This document shows positions 24,907-32,806 of a stretch of DNA of 64,000 nt, piece by piece. The DNA comes from Modestobacter sp. Leaf380 (GTDB taxonomy: Bacteria; Actinomycetota; Actinomycetes; Mycobacteriales; Geodermatophilaceae), in the NCBI RefSeq assembly GCF_001424485.1, contig NZ_LMQC01000020.1:62001-126000 (forward strand). Direction: 5' to 3'. Each line of letters begins with the position of its first letter. Positions within the stretch are counted from its first letter, which is position 1. The notes beneath the pieces were generated by a model, which was not told the origin of the DNA, did not search any database, and saw only the letters and a program-made list of their open reading frames with translations. The position numbers were made by a program, and so were the translations under genes.

Positions 24907-26208
24907 TCACGCCCGCGTGGACCGCCGGGCGAGCAACGACGTCAGGTCTGCCACGACGTCGCCCTCGTCCCGGCTCACCAGCTCGCCGTCGCGCACCACC
25001 ACCCGCCCGCCGACGACGACGTGCCTGGGGCGCCGGCCGGGGGAGGCCCAGAGCAGCCCGGCGACCGGGTCGGCGACCCCGGCGTCGGCCACCCCGGTGA
25101 CGTCCCAGCAGACCAGGTCGGCCCGTGCGCCGGGGGCGATCCGGCCGAGGTCGGGGCGGCCCAGGCCGTCGGCGGAGCCGGTGGTGGCCCAGCCCAGCAC
25201 CTCGCGGGCGGTCACCGGCCGGCCGACGAGGGGGGCGACCTGCATGGCCAGGCGGGCGTCGGCGAGCAGGTGACCGCCGTCGTTCGAGCCGCCGCCGCTG
25301 GTGCCCAGCCCCACGGCGACCCCGGCGTCGGCCAGCGCGGCGGCGGGAGCGATGCCCCAGCCCATCGGCAGGTCGCAGCCGGGGGCGTGGGTCGCGGTGA
25401 CCCCGCTGGCCGCGACCCGGCCCAGCTCGCCCGGGGTGAGGTCGCACAGGTGGGCCAGCGTGACGTCGGGGGCCAGCCAGCCCCACTCCTCGAGCAGCTC
25501 CAGCGGACGTCGTCCGTACCGCTCCAGGGCGATGACCACGTCGACCTGCTCGTTGGCCTGGGTGCGCCGGCGCAGCCCGCGGGCGGCCGCGACCTGCGCC
25601 ATGAGCGCGAACGTCTCGGGGGAGTCCGAGTGCACCCCGGCCGGGCCGACGGCGACCTGCACGACGCCGTCGGCGGTGACCCCGCCGTGCGGGACCAGGG
25701 CCGCGGCGACCGCGTCGGCCGAGGCGGCGGCGGTCTCGGCGTCGTCCCGGGCAGAACCCCGGACGAACGCCACCCGTGCGCCCAGGTCCCGGGCCGCCTG
25801 CACGGTCGCCGACGCCAGCGCGACGCCGTCGCCGGTGGAGGCGGGCCAGGTCAGGTGGTGGTCGGCCACGGTGGTGACGCCGGACAGCAGCGCCTCGGCC
25901 AGCCCGGCCGACGCGGCCGCGTGCCCGAGCTCGGGGTCGACGCCGACCGCGTCGTAGGCCGCGGCCATGGTGGGCAGCCACTCCCGCATCGGCACGCCGC
26001 GGGTGCCCGGCAGCGTCCGGAACGCGGTCTGCAGCAGGTGCGCGTGGGCGTTCACCAGCCCCGGGGTGACGACGCAGCCGCGGGCGTCGAGCACCTCCCC
26101 GCCGTCGACCGGGACGGCGGAGACGGTGCCGTCGGCGGAGCACCAGACGTCGCCGGCCACCTCCCCGGCACTGGTCGTGACGACGAGGGCACCGGTGACC
26201 GTGAGCAC
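24907..26208 (-). CDS. Amidohydrolase of the 8-oxoguanine/ATZ-TRZ deaminase family with altered metal ligands
   Basis: A 433-residue amidohydrolase. The N-terminal beta-sandwich leads to VTPGLVNAHAHLLQTAFRT (HxH ligands, about 47-65), then TTVADHHLTWP (about 113), GPAGVHSDSPETF, and the C-terminal GRIAPGARADLVCWD. Layout and order match 8-oxoguanine deaminase and related atrazine-type enzymes. Two usual ligand positions differ: the HxHxxE motif reads RRTQANEQ (about 218-225) and the catalytic Asp motif reads GLGTSGGGSNDG (Ser for Asp). The start is GTG 26208. It is divergent from the creatininase-family gene. It may be a pseudo-enzyme or a changed activity; the reaction should not be assumed. 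Confidence 0.85.
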   Translation of the reverse strand: MLTVTGALVVTTSAGEVAGDVWCSADGTVSAVPVDGGEVLDARGCVVTPGLVNAHAHLLQTAFRTLPGTRGVPMREWLPTMAAAYDAVGVDPELGHAAASAGLAEALLSGVTTVADHHLTWPASTGDGVALASATVQAARDLGARVAFVRGSARDDAETAAASADAVAAALVPHGGVTADGVVQVAVGPAGVHSDSPETFALMAQVAAARGLRRRTQANEQVDVVIALERYGRRPLELLEEWGWLAPDVTLAHLCDLTPGELGRVAASGVTATHAPGCDLPMGWGIAPAAALADAGVAVGLGTSGGGSNDGGHLLADARLAMQVAPLVGRPVTAREVLGWATTGSADGLGRPDLGRIAPGARADLVCWDVTGVADAGVADPVAGLLWASPGRRPRHVVVGGRVVVRDGELVSRDEGDVVADLTSLLARRSTRA

Positions 26209-26257
26209 GCGGTCGACCCTGACACCGCGGTGTTACGGCAGCGCAACGCGGCCCACC

Positions 26258-26263
26258 TACGGT
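26258..26263 (+). promoter_or_regulatory. Leaderless -10 box (TACGGT)
   Basis: TACGGT ends 6 nt before the GTG at 26270; no ribosome-binding site is present, which fits a leaderless start for the creatininase-family gene. Confidence 0.5.
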
Positions 26264-26269
26264 CCGCCC

Positions 26270-27046
26270 GTGACATCCCGCCTGCTCACGGAGCTGTCCG
26301 CTCCCGCCATCGCCGAACGTCTCGGCCCGGACTCGGTGCTGGTGCTGCCCACGGGCGCCATCGAGCAGCACGGCCCGCACCTGCCGGTCGCCACCGACCT
26401 GATCGCCGCGCAGACGCTGGCGGAGCGGACCGTCGAGCAGTTCGGCGACGAGCTCGACCTGTGGCTGCTGCCGCCGCTGGCCTACACGAAGTCCAACGAG
26501 CACGCCTGGTCCGGCGGCACGTTCTGGTTGTCGGCGGAGACGCTGCTGGCCGTGCTGCACGACCTGGGCCGGTGCGTGGCCAAGACCCCGGCACGCCGGC
26601 TGGCGTTCCTCAACGGGCACGGCGGGAACTCCGCGCTGCTGCAGGTGGCGGCCCGGGACCTCCGGCTGGAGTCGGGCCTGCGTACCTTCACGCTGCACCC
26701 GGCGGTACCCGCCGACCAGGGCGGGGACAGCCCGGCCGACGAGCTCGGCATGGGCGTGCACGGGGGCCACGAGGAGACGTCGTTGATGCTGCACCTGCGC
26801 CCGGACCTGGTCGACATGACCCAGGCCGACCGCTGGGTCCCCGAGCACCTGGCCGAGTACCGGCACGTCCGGTTCGGCGGCCCGGTGTCCTTCGGCTGGA
26901 CGTCGGAGGACTTCGGGCCGGCCGGGGTGATCGGCGACGCCACGCACGCCACCGCCGAGCGCGGCGAGCAGCGGGCGGCGGCGATGGTCACGTACCTGGG
27001 CGAGGCGCTGGCCGAGGTCTCCCGCTTCGAGCCGGGTCCCCGGTGA
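26270..27046 (+). CDS. Creatininase-family amidohydrolase
   Basis: A 258-residue protein of the creatininase family (metal-dependent amide hydrolases including creatinine amidohydrolase, FAPy deformylase and MftE). Metal-binding blocks are LPTGAIEQHGPHLPVATD (about 23-41), RRLAFLNGHGGNSALLQVA (about 105), and HGGHEETSLML (about 165). The length is typical. It begins a run of three plus-strand genes (creatininase, SDR, methyltransferase), overlapping the SDR by 4 bp. No mycofactocin genes are here, so it is not MftE. Given the CodA-like gene at 18.6 kb, creatinine or purine/pterin breakdown are possibilities only. Confidence 0.9.
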   Translation: MTSRLLTELSAPAIAERLGPDSVLVLPTGAIEQHGPHLPVATDLIAAQTLAERTVEQFGDELDLWLLPPLAYTKSNEHAWSGGTFWLSAETLLAVLHDLGRCVAKTPARRLAFLNGHGGNSALLQVAARDLRLESGLRTFTLHPAVPADQGGDSPADELGMGVHGGHEETSLMLHLRPDLVDMTQADRWVPEHLAEYRHVRFGGPVSFGWTSEDFGPAGVIGDATHATAERGEQRAAAMVTYLGEALAEVSRFEPGPR

Positions 27047-27792
27047 GGCTGTCGGGCAAGCGCGTCGTCGTCACCGGCGGCGCCCGCGGCATCGGGGCCG
27101 CCATCGTGCGCCTGTTCGGTGCCGAGGGTGCCCGGGTCGTGGTCCTGGACCGGCTGGTCGCCGAGGCCTCTGCGGTCGCCGCCGAGGTGGGCGGGACGGC
27201 GCTGGCGGTCGACCTGGCCGACGTCACCGCCACCCGCGAGGTCACCGAGGAGGCGATCGCCACCCTCGGCGGCATCGACGTGCTGGTCAACAACGCCGGC
27301 ATCCTGCGCTTCGGGTCGCTGCTGGAGCTGGACCCGGCCGCCTGGGACGAGGTCTTCGCCGTGAACGCCCGGGCCATGCTGGTCACCACCCAGGTCGCCG
27401 CGCGGGCGATGATCGCCCAGCGGACGCCGTCCTCGGACTGCGTGGGGAAGATCGTCAACATGGCCTCGATGGGCGGCAAGGCCGGCGGGGCGGGGCAGGC
27501 GCACTACGCCGCGTCCAAGGCCGCGGTCATCGGGCTGACCCGGGCCACCGCCGAGGAGCTCGGCCCGCACGGCATCACCGCCAACTGCATCTGCCCCGGC
27601 TACGTGCTCACCGAGATGGGCGCGGCCACCCGCACCGCCGCCGACGTCGCCCGGTGGTCGGCCAAGTCCCCGCTGGGCCGCCTGGGCGAGCCGGCCGACG
27701 TCGCCCGCACCGCGCTGTTCCTGGCGTCGGGGGACTCCGACTACCTCACCGGTGACGCGCTCAACGTCACCGGCGGCATGCTCACGCACTAG
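27043..27792 (+). CDS. SDR-family oxidoreductase (FabG-like)
   Basis: A 249-residue SDR with VVVTGGARGIGAA (about 8), VNNAGILRFG (about 85), the Ser-bearing NMASMGGKAGGAG (about 140), YAASKAAVIGLTRA (YxxxK, about 155) and the C-terminal LTGDALNVTGGM. It has all catalytic residues. The start GTG overlaps the stop of the creatininase-family gene (GTGA), so the two are translationally coupled and likely act in the same pathway. The substrate is not known. Confidence 0.93.
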   Translation: MRLSGKRVVVTGGARGIGAAIVRLFGAEGARVVVLDRLVAEASAVAAEVGGTALAVDLADVTATREVTEEAIATLGGIDVLVNNAGILRFGSLLELDPAAWDEVFAVNARAMLVTTQVAARAMIAQRTPSSDCVGKIVNMASMGGKAGGAGQAHYAASKAAVIGLTRATAEELGPHGITANCICPGYVLTEMGAATRTAADVARWSAKSPLGRLGEPADVARTALFLASGDSDYLTGDALNVTGGMLTH

Positions 27793-27801
27793 GAGCGCGG
27801 G

Positions 27802-28386
27802 ATGCAGGCAGAGGACTGGGACGCCCGGTACGCGGAGAAGGCACAGTGGTCGGCCGAGCCGAACGCGCTGGTCGCGGAGCTGTGCGCGGACCTGGAGCCC
27901 GGGGTCGCCGTCGACCTGGCCGCGGGGGAGGGCCGGCACGCACTGTGGCTGGTCGCCCGCGGCTGGGAGGTCACCGCGGTCGACTTCGCCGCCGTCGGCC
28001 TGGACCGTGGCCGGGACACCGAGCACGGCGCGGCCGTCACCTGGGCCGTCGACGACGTCACCAATTGGTCGACGGCGCCGGGCAGCTGCGACCTGGTCCT
28101 GGTGGTCTACCTGCACCTGCCCGAGGCCGGGATGACGGCGCTGCTGACCCGGGCGGTGGACTGGCTGCGCCCCGGCGGGCGGCTGCTGCTGCTGGGCCAC
28201 GACGTCGACAACGTCGCGCACGGGGTGGGCGGGCCGCAGGACACCACGATCCTGCACTCGGTGGACCGGCTGGCCCCGGTGGCCGCGCTGCTGGACGTCG
28301 ACCGGTGCGAGCAGGTGCGCCGGGAGACCCCCGCCGGCACCGCGCTGGACACGCTGCTGTGGGGCACCCGACCCGTCTCGAGGTGA
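27802..28386 (+). CDS. SAM-dependent methyltransferase (class I, TehB/DUF-type)
   Basis: A 194-residue class I methyltransferase. The N-terminal MQAEDWDARYAEK is typical of small TehB-like and thiopurine-type proteins. SAM-binding motif I is AVDLAAGEGRHALWL (about 36), the acidic motif II ends in VDFAA (about 62), and a LRPGGRLLLLGHD motif follows at about 122. The preceding gene ends 10 bp upstream and GGAGCGCGGG-like purines serve as ribosome-binding site. Tellurite/thiol methylation is one known role for relatives, but no substrate can be assigned. Confidence 0.88.
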   Translation: MQAEDWDARYAEKAQWSAEPNALVAELCADLEPGVAVDLAAGEGRHALWLVARGWEVTAVDFAAVGLDRGRDTEHGAAVTWAVDDVTNWSTAPGSCDLVLVVYLHLPEAGMTALLTRAVDWLRPGGRLLLLGHDVDNVAHGVGGPQDTTILHSVDRLAPVAALLDVDRCEQVRRETPAGTALDTLLWGTRPVSR

Positions 28387-28418
28387 AGACCACCAGGTCG
28401 GTGTGCTTTCCTGGCCCG

Positions 28419-28505
28419 GTGCCGACCCAGGAGCTGACTCGACGCCGTGTCGTCGACTTCTGCCGTGTCACCAGCACCGCGTGCACGACCCGCTGTCCGC
28501 GCTGA
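28419..28505 (+). CDS. Cysteine-containing leader peptide upstream of sfnG
   Basis: A 28-codon ORF (GTG start). Its peptide has the core LTRRRVVDFCRVTSTAC and ends in CTTRCPR, with Cys at positions 15, 22 and 26. This arrangement (Leu-Thr-Arg-Arg-Arg-Val-Val-Asp-Phe-Cys-Arg-Val, then a Cys-rich end) is the actinobacterial 'putative leader peptide' type found before sulfur-assimilation genes, where Cys supply during translation of the leader controls the downstream genes. TTTCCT sits 6 nt before the GTG, so it may be leaderless; an in-frame GTG at 28401 would add six residues. Its stop is 63 bp before sfnG. Function is inferred from family and position. Confidence 0.75.
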   Translation: MPTQELTRRRVVDFCRVTSTACTTRCPR

Positions 28506-28545
28506 GCGCTCGCTCCCGGACCGGCCCACGCACGTCTCCCTCCCA

Positions 28546-28557
28546 CCTCTCGTGAGG
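28546..28557 (+). promoter_or_regulatory. Possible hairpin covering the sfnG ribosome-binding site
   Basis: CCTC-TCGT-GAGG: the GAGG that would bind the ribosome for the ATG at 28569 can pair with CCTC just upstream. With the leader ORF before it, this could couple sfnG translation to leader translation. The stem is only 4 bp, so support is weak. Confidence 0.3.
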
Positions 28558-28568
28558 ACACCCCTGCC

Positions 28569-29714
28569 ATGAGCGCACCCACCACCCCCGGCGACGAGCT
28601 GCAGGCCTCGAAGTTCGCCTACTGGGTCCCCAACGTCAGCGGCGGCCTGGTCACCTCGACCATCGAGCAGCGCACCGACTGGGGCTACGACTACAACAAG
28701 AAGCTCGCCCAGACCGCCGAGGCGGTCGGGTTCGAGTACGCGCTGAGCCAGGTGCGGTACATGGCCAGCTACAGCGCCGCCTTCCAGCACGAGTCGGTGT
28801 CCTTCTCCCTGGCGCTGCTGCTGGCCACCGAGCGGCTCAAGGTCATCGCAGCCGTGCACCCCGGCATGTGGCAGCCCGGTGTGCTCGCCAAGCTCGGCGC
28901 GACCGCGGACCACCTGAGCAACGGCCGCTTCGCCGTGAACGTCGTCTCCGGCTGGTTCAAGGGCGAGTTCACCGCGATGGGCGAGCCGTGGCTCGAGCAC
29001 GACGAGCGCTACCGACGCAGCGAGGAGTTCATCAGCGCGCTCAAGGGCATCTGGACCGAGGACGGCTACACCCTGGGCGGCGACTTCTACCGCTTCCGCG
29101 ACTTCGACCTGCAGCCCAAGCCGCTGTCCTCGCCGGGCCGCCCGCACCCGGAGGTCTTCCAGGGCGGGAACTCCACCGCCGCCCGGCAGATGGCCGGCCG
29201 GGTCTCGGACTGGTACTTCTCCAACGGCAAGGACCTGGCCGGCATCGACGAGCAGATCCGCGACGTCCGCGCGGTCGCCGACCCGCTGGGCCGCCGGGTC
29301 CGGTTCGGTCTCAACGGCTTCGTCATCGCCCGGGACACCGAGGCCGAGGCGCACGACACCCTCCGCGAGATCGTGGCCAAGGCCGACAAGCCGGCCGTCG
29401 AGGGGTTCCGGGACGCCGTCGCCCAGGCCGGCAGCTCGACCGGGGACAAGAAGGGCATGTGGGCCGACTCCTCCTTCGAGGACCTGGTCCAGTACAACGA
29501 CGGCTTCAAGACCAACCTGATCGGGACGCCGGAGCAGATCGCCGAGCGCATCGTGGAGTTCCGCCGGCACGGCGTGGACCTCTTCCTCACCGGTTTCCTG
29601 CACTTCCAGGAGGAGATCGAGTACTTCGGCGCCAAGGTGCTGCCGCTGGTGCGCGAGATGGAGCAGGCCGCCGGCTTCGCGCCGACCGAGTTCCAGCCCG
29701 CCGCCGCGGTCTGA
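28569..29714 (+). CDS. sfnG: Dimethylsulfone monooxygenase SfnG (FMNH2-dependent, LLM class)
   Basis: A 381-residue luciferase-like monooxygenase. It is recognisable as SfnG, which oxidises dimethylsulfone to methanesulfinate so that sulfur can be used under sulfate limitation. Characteristic parts are FAYWVPNVSGGLVTSTI (about 17), GFEYALSQVRYMASY (about 56), NGRFAVNVVSGWFKGEF (about 119) and EVFQGGNSTAARQMAG (about 197). Close SsuD-type relatives exist, but the Asn/Val-Ser-Gly-Gly start fits SfnG better. The ATG has GAGG at a normal distance. The Cys-containing leader peptide upstream agrees with control by sulfur supply. No flavin reductase is adjacent. Confidence 0.9.
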   Translation: MSAPTTPGDELQASKFAYWVPNVSGGLVTSTIEQRTDWGYDYNKKLAQTAEAVGFEYALSQVRYMASYSAAFQHESVSFSLALLLATERLKVIAAVHPGMWQPGVLAKLGATADHLSNGRFAVNVVSGWFKGEFTAMGEPWLEHDERYRRSEEFISALKGIWTEDGYTLGGDFYRFRDFDLQPKPLSSPGRPHPEVFQGGNSTAARQMAGRVSDWYFSNGKDLAGIDEQIRDVRAVADPLGRRVRFGLNGFVIARDTEAEAHDTLREIVAKADKPAVEGFRDAVAQAGSSTGDKKGMWADSSFEDLVQYNDGFKTNLIGTPEQIAERIVEFRRHGVDLFLTGFLHFQEEIEYFGAKVLPLVREMEQAAGFAPTEFQPAAAV

Positions 29715-29720
29715 CCCCGG

Positions 29721-29726
29721 TACGGT
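29721..29726 (+). promoter_or_regulatory. Leaderless -10 box (TACGGT)
   Basis: TACGGT 7 nt before the ATG at 29734, immediately after the sfnG stop. It supports transcription starting at the first micro-ORF. Confidence 0.5.
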
Positions 29727-29733
29727 CCCGCCC

Positions 29734-29808
29734 ATGATGGTCGAAGGACCTCGTCCTCCTCAGCACGAGCAAGCTCGCGCCGAGCCTCTGGACGAGGCCG
29801 GGCTGTGA
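29734..29808 (+). CDS. Micro-ORF (24 codons) coupled to a small membrane protein gene
   Basis: ATG ATG GTC opens a 24-residue peptide starting MMVEGPRPPQ and ending DEAGL; it is hydrophilic and acidic. Support comes from its position: a TACGGT box 7 nt upstream (leaderless layout) and a TGATG overlap of its stop with the next ATG. The peptide itself may be unimportant and serve to bring ribosomes to the following gene, which lacks its own ribosome-binding site. No homologue is known to me. Confidence 0.4.
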   Translation: MMVEGPRPPQHEQARAEPLDEAGL

Positions 29809-29903
29809 TGGACCGGGACAAGCAACGCGTGGTGGCGGGGATCGTCGTCCTGGCGATGGTGCTGGCCGCCGGCGCGGTGGTCTTCTCGATCCTGCTGGGC
29901 TGA
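29808..29903 (+). CDS. Small single-helix membrane protein
   Basis: A 31-residue peptide: a charged N terminus (MDRDKQR) followed by one long hydrophobic helix (VVAGIVVLAMVLAAGAVVF) and a short end. It has the look of a genuine small transmembrane protein. The ATG overlaps the stop of the micro-ORF before it (TGATG). It ends 31 bp before the ABC-F gene. I do not recognise a family and it is too short for most gene finders. Confidence 0.5.
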   Translation: MDRDKQRVVAGIVVLAMVLAAGAVVFSILLG

Positions 29904-29934
29904 CCCGGTCGGGTCGTCCGGGACACTGGGCGGC

Positions 29935-31554
29935 GTGGGATACGTCGACGTCACCGGGATCCGGTTCACCCTGCCCGACGGGCGGGTCCTGCTGGACGAC
30001 GTCTCCTTCCGGGTCGGGGACGGCGCCTGCGCCGCCCTGGTCGGGGAGAACGGCGCCGGCAAGACCACGCTGCTGCGGATCATCACCGGCGACCTGACCC
30101 CGGACGCCGGGTCGGTCGCCCTGGTCGGCGGTCTGGGCGTGATGCGCCAGTTCATCGGGTCCGTCCGCGACGACACCTCGGTGCAGCAGTTCCTCGTCGA
30201 CCTGGCCCCGCCGCCGGTGCGGGCGGCCTGGGACGCCGTCGCGGCCACCGAGCTGGCCATGATGGAGCGCGACGACGAGCCCACCCAGATGGCCTACGCG
30301 AACGCGCTGGGGCACTGGGGCGACGTCGGCGGCTACGACGTCGAGGTCACCTGGGACACCGTCACCGTGGCCGCGCTGGGCGTGCCCTACGAGCAGTGCA
30401 AGTACCGCGAGCTGCAGACGCTGTCCGGTGGTGAGCAGAAGCGGCTGGCGCTGGAGTGCCTGTTGCGCGGCCCGGACCAGGTGCTGCTGCTCGACGAGCC
30501 GGACAACTACCTCGACGTCCCCGGCAAGCGCTGGCTGGAGGAACGGCTGCGGGAGACCCGCAAGACGGTGCTCTTCGTCAGCCACGACCGGGAGCTGCTG
30601 GACACCGTCGCCGACCGGGTGGTCACCGTCGAGGGCGGGACGGCCTGGGTGCACGGCGGCAGCTGGGCCGCCTATCCCGCCGCGCGCGACGCCCGGCACG
30701 AGCGGATGGCCGAGCTGCGGTTGCGCTGGGAGGAGGAGCACCAGCGCCTGGTGGACCTCACCCGCACGATGCAGCAGCAGGCCGCGAACTCCCCGGACAT
30801 GGCCAACCGGTACCACGCGATGCAGACCCGGCTGGCCAAGTTCGAGGCCGCCGGCCCGCCCCCGGAACGCCCGCCGCAGCAGGAGGTGGCGATGCGCCTG
30901 AAGGGCGGCCGCACCGGCGTCCGGGTGCTGGTGGCGGCCGACCTGGAGCTGACCGGGCTGATGAAGCCCTTCGACGTGGAGCTGGACTACGGCGACCGGG
31001 TCGCGGTGCTGGGCTCCAACGGCGCCGGCAAGTCGCACTTCCTGCGGCTGATGGCCGGCCAGGACGTGACCCACACCGGCACCTGGAAGCTCGGCGCCCG
31101 CGTCGTCCCCGGCTTCTTCGCCCAGACCCACGCGCACCCGGAGTGGATGGAGCGCACGCTCACCGACCTGCTGTGGCACGGGGAGCCCGGCCGCCCGGGC
31201 ATCGACCGGGGCCGGGCGATGGCGGTGCTGCGCCGCTACGGGCTCGCCGCGGCCGGGGACTCGCTGTTCCGGTCGCTGTCCGGTGGCCAGCAGGCCCGGT
31301 TCCAGGTGCTGCTGCTGGAGCTGTCCGGGGCGACCCTGCTGCTGCTCGACGAACCCACGGACAACCTCGACGTGCTCAGCGCCGAGTCGTTGGAGCAGGC
31401 GCTGGCCGCCTTCGACGGCACCGTCGTCGCGGTCACCCACGACCGCTGGTTCGCCCGCTCCTTCGACCGGTTCCTGGTCTTCGGCTCCGACGGCCGGGTG
31501 CGGGAGACGCCGGAGCCGGTCTTCGACGAGGCCCGGGTGCAGCGGGCCCGCTGA
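29935..31554 (+). CDS. ABC-F family ATPase
   Basis: A 539-residue protein with two ABC domains and no membrane segments. Domain 1 has Walker A GENGAGKTT (about 37), signature LSGGEQKR (about 163), Walker B VLLLDEPDNYLD (about 182). The linker (about 240-305) is helical with many Gln/Glu/Arg, and domain 2 has Walker A GSNGAGKSH (about 360), LSGGQQARFQ and TLLLLDEPTDNLD. This is the ABC-F layout of ribosome-associated factors (EttA/Uup, antibiotic resistance). Start GTG with GACACT 7 nt upstream. Whether it gives drug resistance or helps translation generally cannot be told from sequence. Confidence 0.93.
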   Translation: MGYVDVTGIRFTLPDGRVLLDDVSFRVGDGACAALVGENGAGKTTLLRIITGDLTPDAGSVALVGGLGVMRQFIGSVRDDTSVQQFLVDLAPPPVRAAWDAVAATELAMMERDDEPTQMAYANALGHWGDVGGYDVEVTWDTVTVAALGVPYEQCKYRELQTLSGGEQKRLALECLLRGPDQVLLLDEPDNYLDVPGKRWLEERLRETRKTVLFVSHDRELLDTVADRVVTVEGGTAWVHGGSWAAYPAARDARHERMAELRLRWEEEHQRLVDLTRTMQQQAANSPDMANRYHAMQTRLAKFEAAGPPPERPPQQEVAMRLKGGRTGVRVLVAADLELTGLMKPFDVELDYGDRVAVLGSNGAGKSHFLRLMAGQDVTHTGTWKLGARVVPGFFAQTHAHPEWMERTLTDLLWHGEPGRPGIDRGRAMAVLRRYGLAAAGDSLFRSLSGGQQARFQVLLLELSGATLLLLDEPTDNLDVLSAESLEQALAAFDGTVVAVTHDRWFARSFDRFLVFGSDGRVRETPEPVFDEARVQRAR

Positions 31555-31555
31555 C

Positions 31556-32761
31556 TCAGAGGGTCCGGCCCTCACCCCGGTAGGTGGACCAGGACCCGAC
31601 CAGGTCCTCGCCGGCGAGCACGTGCAGGGCGTCGACCCGCTCGCACAGCTCGCCGGCCTTGGCGTGCCGGAACCACACCCGGTCACCCACGCCCAGGCCC
31701 GCGGTGCCCGGCCCGCGCAGCGGGGTCTGCACCTCACCGGCGCCCTCGCTGGGCAGCAGTCGCAGGCCGGCCGGGTACGTCGGTCGGGGCACCCGGTCGG
31801 CGCCGGGCGGGCCCGAGGCGATCCAGCCGCCGCCGGCCGCCGTCACCAGGCCGGGGGCGGGCACCCGGGTCACCGGCAGCGCGAAGAGCGCCGCGGGCCG
31901 GCCGCGGAAGGCGCGGTAGGTGTCGAAGAGGGTCGGGGAGTACAGCCCGGAACCCGCGGCGAGCTCGGTGACGGCGGGCTCGGTGGTCGTGGTCTGCAGG
32001 CTGCCGGTGCCGCCGCCGTTGACGAACTCCAGCGGCGCGACGGCGGACACCGCGGCGACCGCGGCGGCCCGCCGGGTCGCGATCTCCCGCACCGAGGCGG
32101 CCTGCAGTCGACGCACGGCCATCCCGCGCAGCGGCCGCCCGGGCGGGGCGTCGCCGAGCCCGGCGACCTGCGCCTCGTAGGCCATCAGCCCGACGAGGGT
32201 GAAGCCCGGCCGCGCGACGACGTGCCGGGCCAGCGCGGTGGCCTCGGCCGGCGTGTGCACCGGCGAGCGGCGCACCCCCACGTGCACCCGGCCCCCGGCC
32301 GCCCGGAACGAGGCGTCCAGGTCCAGGCACACCCGCACGTCGGGACGGCGTCCGGGCGGGCACACCGCGTCGACGACGTCCAGGTGCGCGGGGGAGTCGA
32401 CCATCAGGGTGACCCGGGTGCAGGCGACCTCGTCGGCGACCAGTGCGGCGATGGCCGCGCGGTCCACCGTCGGGTAGCCGACGACGACGTCGGTGCTCAC
32501 CGGGTCCTCCCCGCCGGCCAGCCACAGCGCCTCGGCCAGCGTGTAGCCCAGCACCCCGGCGAACCCGTCCTGGGCCAGCACCCGGCGCAGCACGTCGCGG
32601 CTGCGCACGGACTTGCTGGCCACCCGGACCGGTCGCCCGGCCGCCCGGCGCACCAGGTCCGCGGCGTTGGCGTCCAGGGCGTCGCGGTCCAGCACCGCCA
32701 GCGGCGGGTCCAGGTGGGCGGTGGCTGCGTCCAGGCGGGCCCGGGCGGCGTCGGCGTCCAT
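31556..32761 (-). CDS. PLP-dependent amino acid deaminase/aldolase (D-threonine aldolase / alanine racemase N-terminal type)
   Basis: A 401-residue fold-type III PLP enzyme. The Lys that binds PLP lies in RPVRVASKSVRS (about 47), the N-terminal barrel spans to about 260 (FVNGGGTGSLQTT is a phosphate-binding-type turn), and a C-terminal beta domain with D-threonine/D-serine dehydratase-like features (GDRVWFRHAKAGELCERVD, about 355) carries the metal-binding His and Cys. Relatives act on D-amino acids. ATG at 32761. It is divergent from a sugar-lactone oxidase gene over about 100 bp that contains a palindrome, a pairing seen in other actinobacteria. Precise substrate unknown. Confidence 0.88.
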   Translation of the reverse strand: MDADAARARLDAATAHLDPPLAVLDRDALDANAADLVRRAAGRPVRVASKSVRSRDVLRRVLAQDGFAGVLGYTLAEALWLAGGEDPVSTDVVVGYPTVDRAAIAALVADEVACTRVTLMVDSPAHLDVVDAVCPPGRRPDVRVCLDLDASFRAAGGRVHVGVRRSPVHTPAEATALARHVVARPGFTLVGLMAYEAQVAGLGDAPPGRPLRGMAVRRLQAASVREIATRRAAAVAAVSAVAPLEFVNGGGTGSLQTTTTEPAVTELAAGSGLYSPTLFDTYRAFRGRPAALFALPVTRVPAPGLVTAAGGGWIASGPPGADRVPRPTYPAGLRLLPSEGAGEVQTPLRGPGTAGLGVGDRVWFRHAKAGELCERVDALHVLAGEDLVGSWSTYRGEGRTL

Positions 32762-32792
32762 GGCCAGGCAGCCTGGCCCGGCGACACCGAGT

Positions 32793-32806
32793 GGGTCAAG
32801 TGACCC
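32793..32806. promoter_or_regulatory. Palindrome in divergent promoter (candidate operator)
   Basis: GGGTCAAGTGACCC (perfect 6-bp arms). It overlaps GTCAAG (32795-32800), which forms an inverted pair with CTTGAC (32812-32817). It lies between the PLP-enzyme gene and the lactone-oxidase gene and could be bound by the TetR protein encoded at 34182. Confidence 0.4.

Noticed and set aside
23206-27042. Very long plus-strand open frame antisense to the FAD oxidoreductase and amidohydrolase genes
   Set aside because: It is Gly/Arg/Gln/Val-rich, with no recognisable domain, and mirrors codon positions of genuine minus-strand genes. Only its last part (27043-27792, SDR) is a gene.
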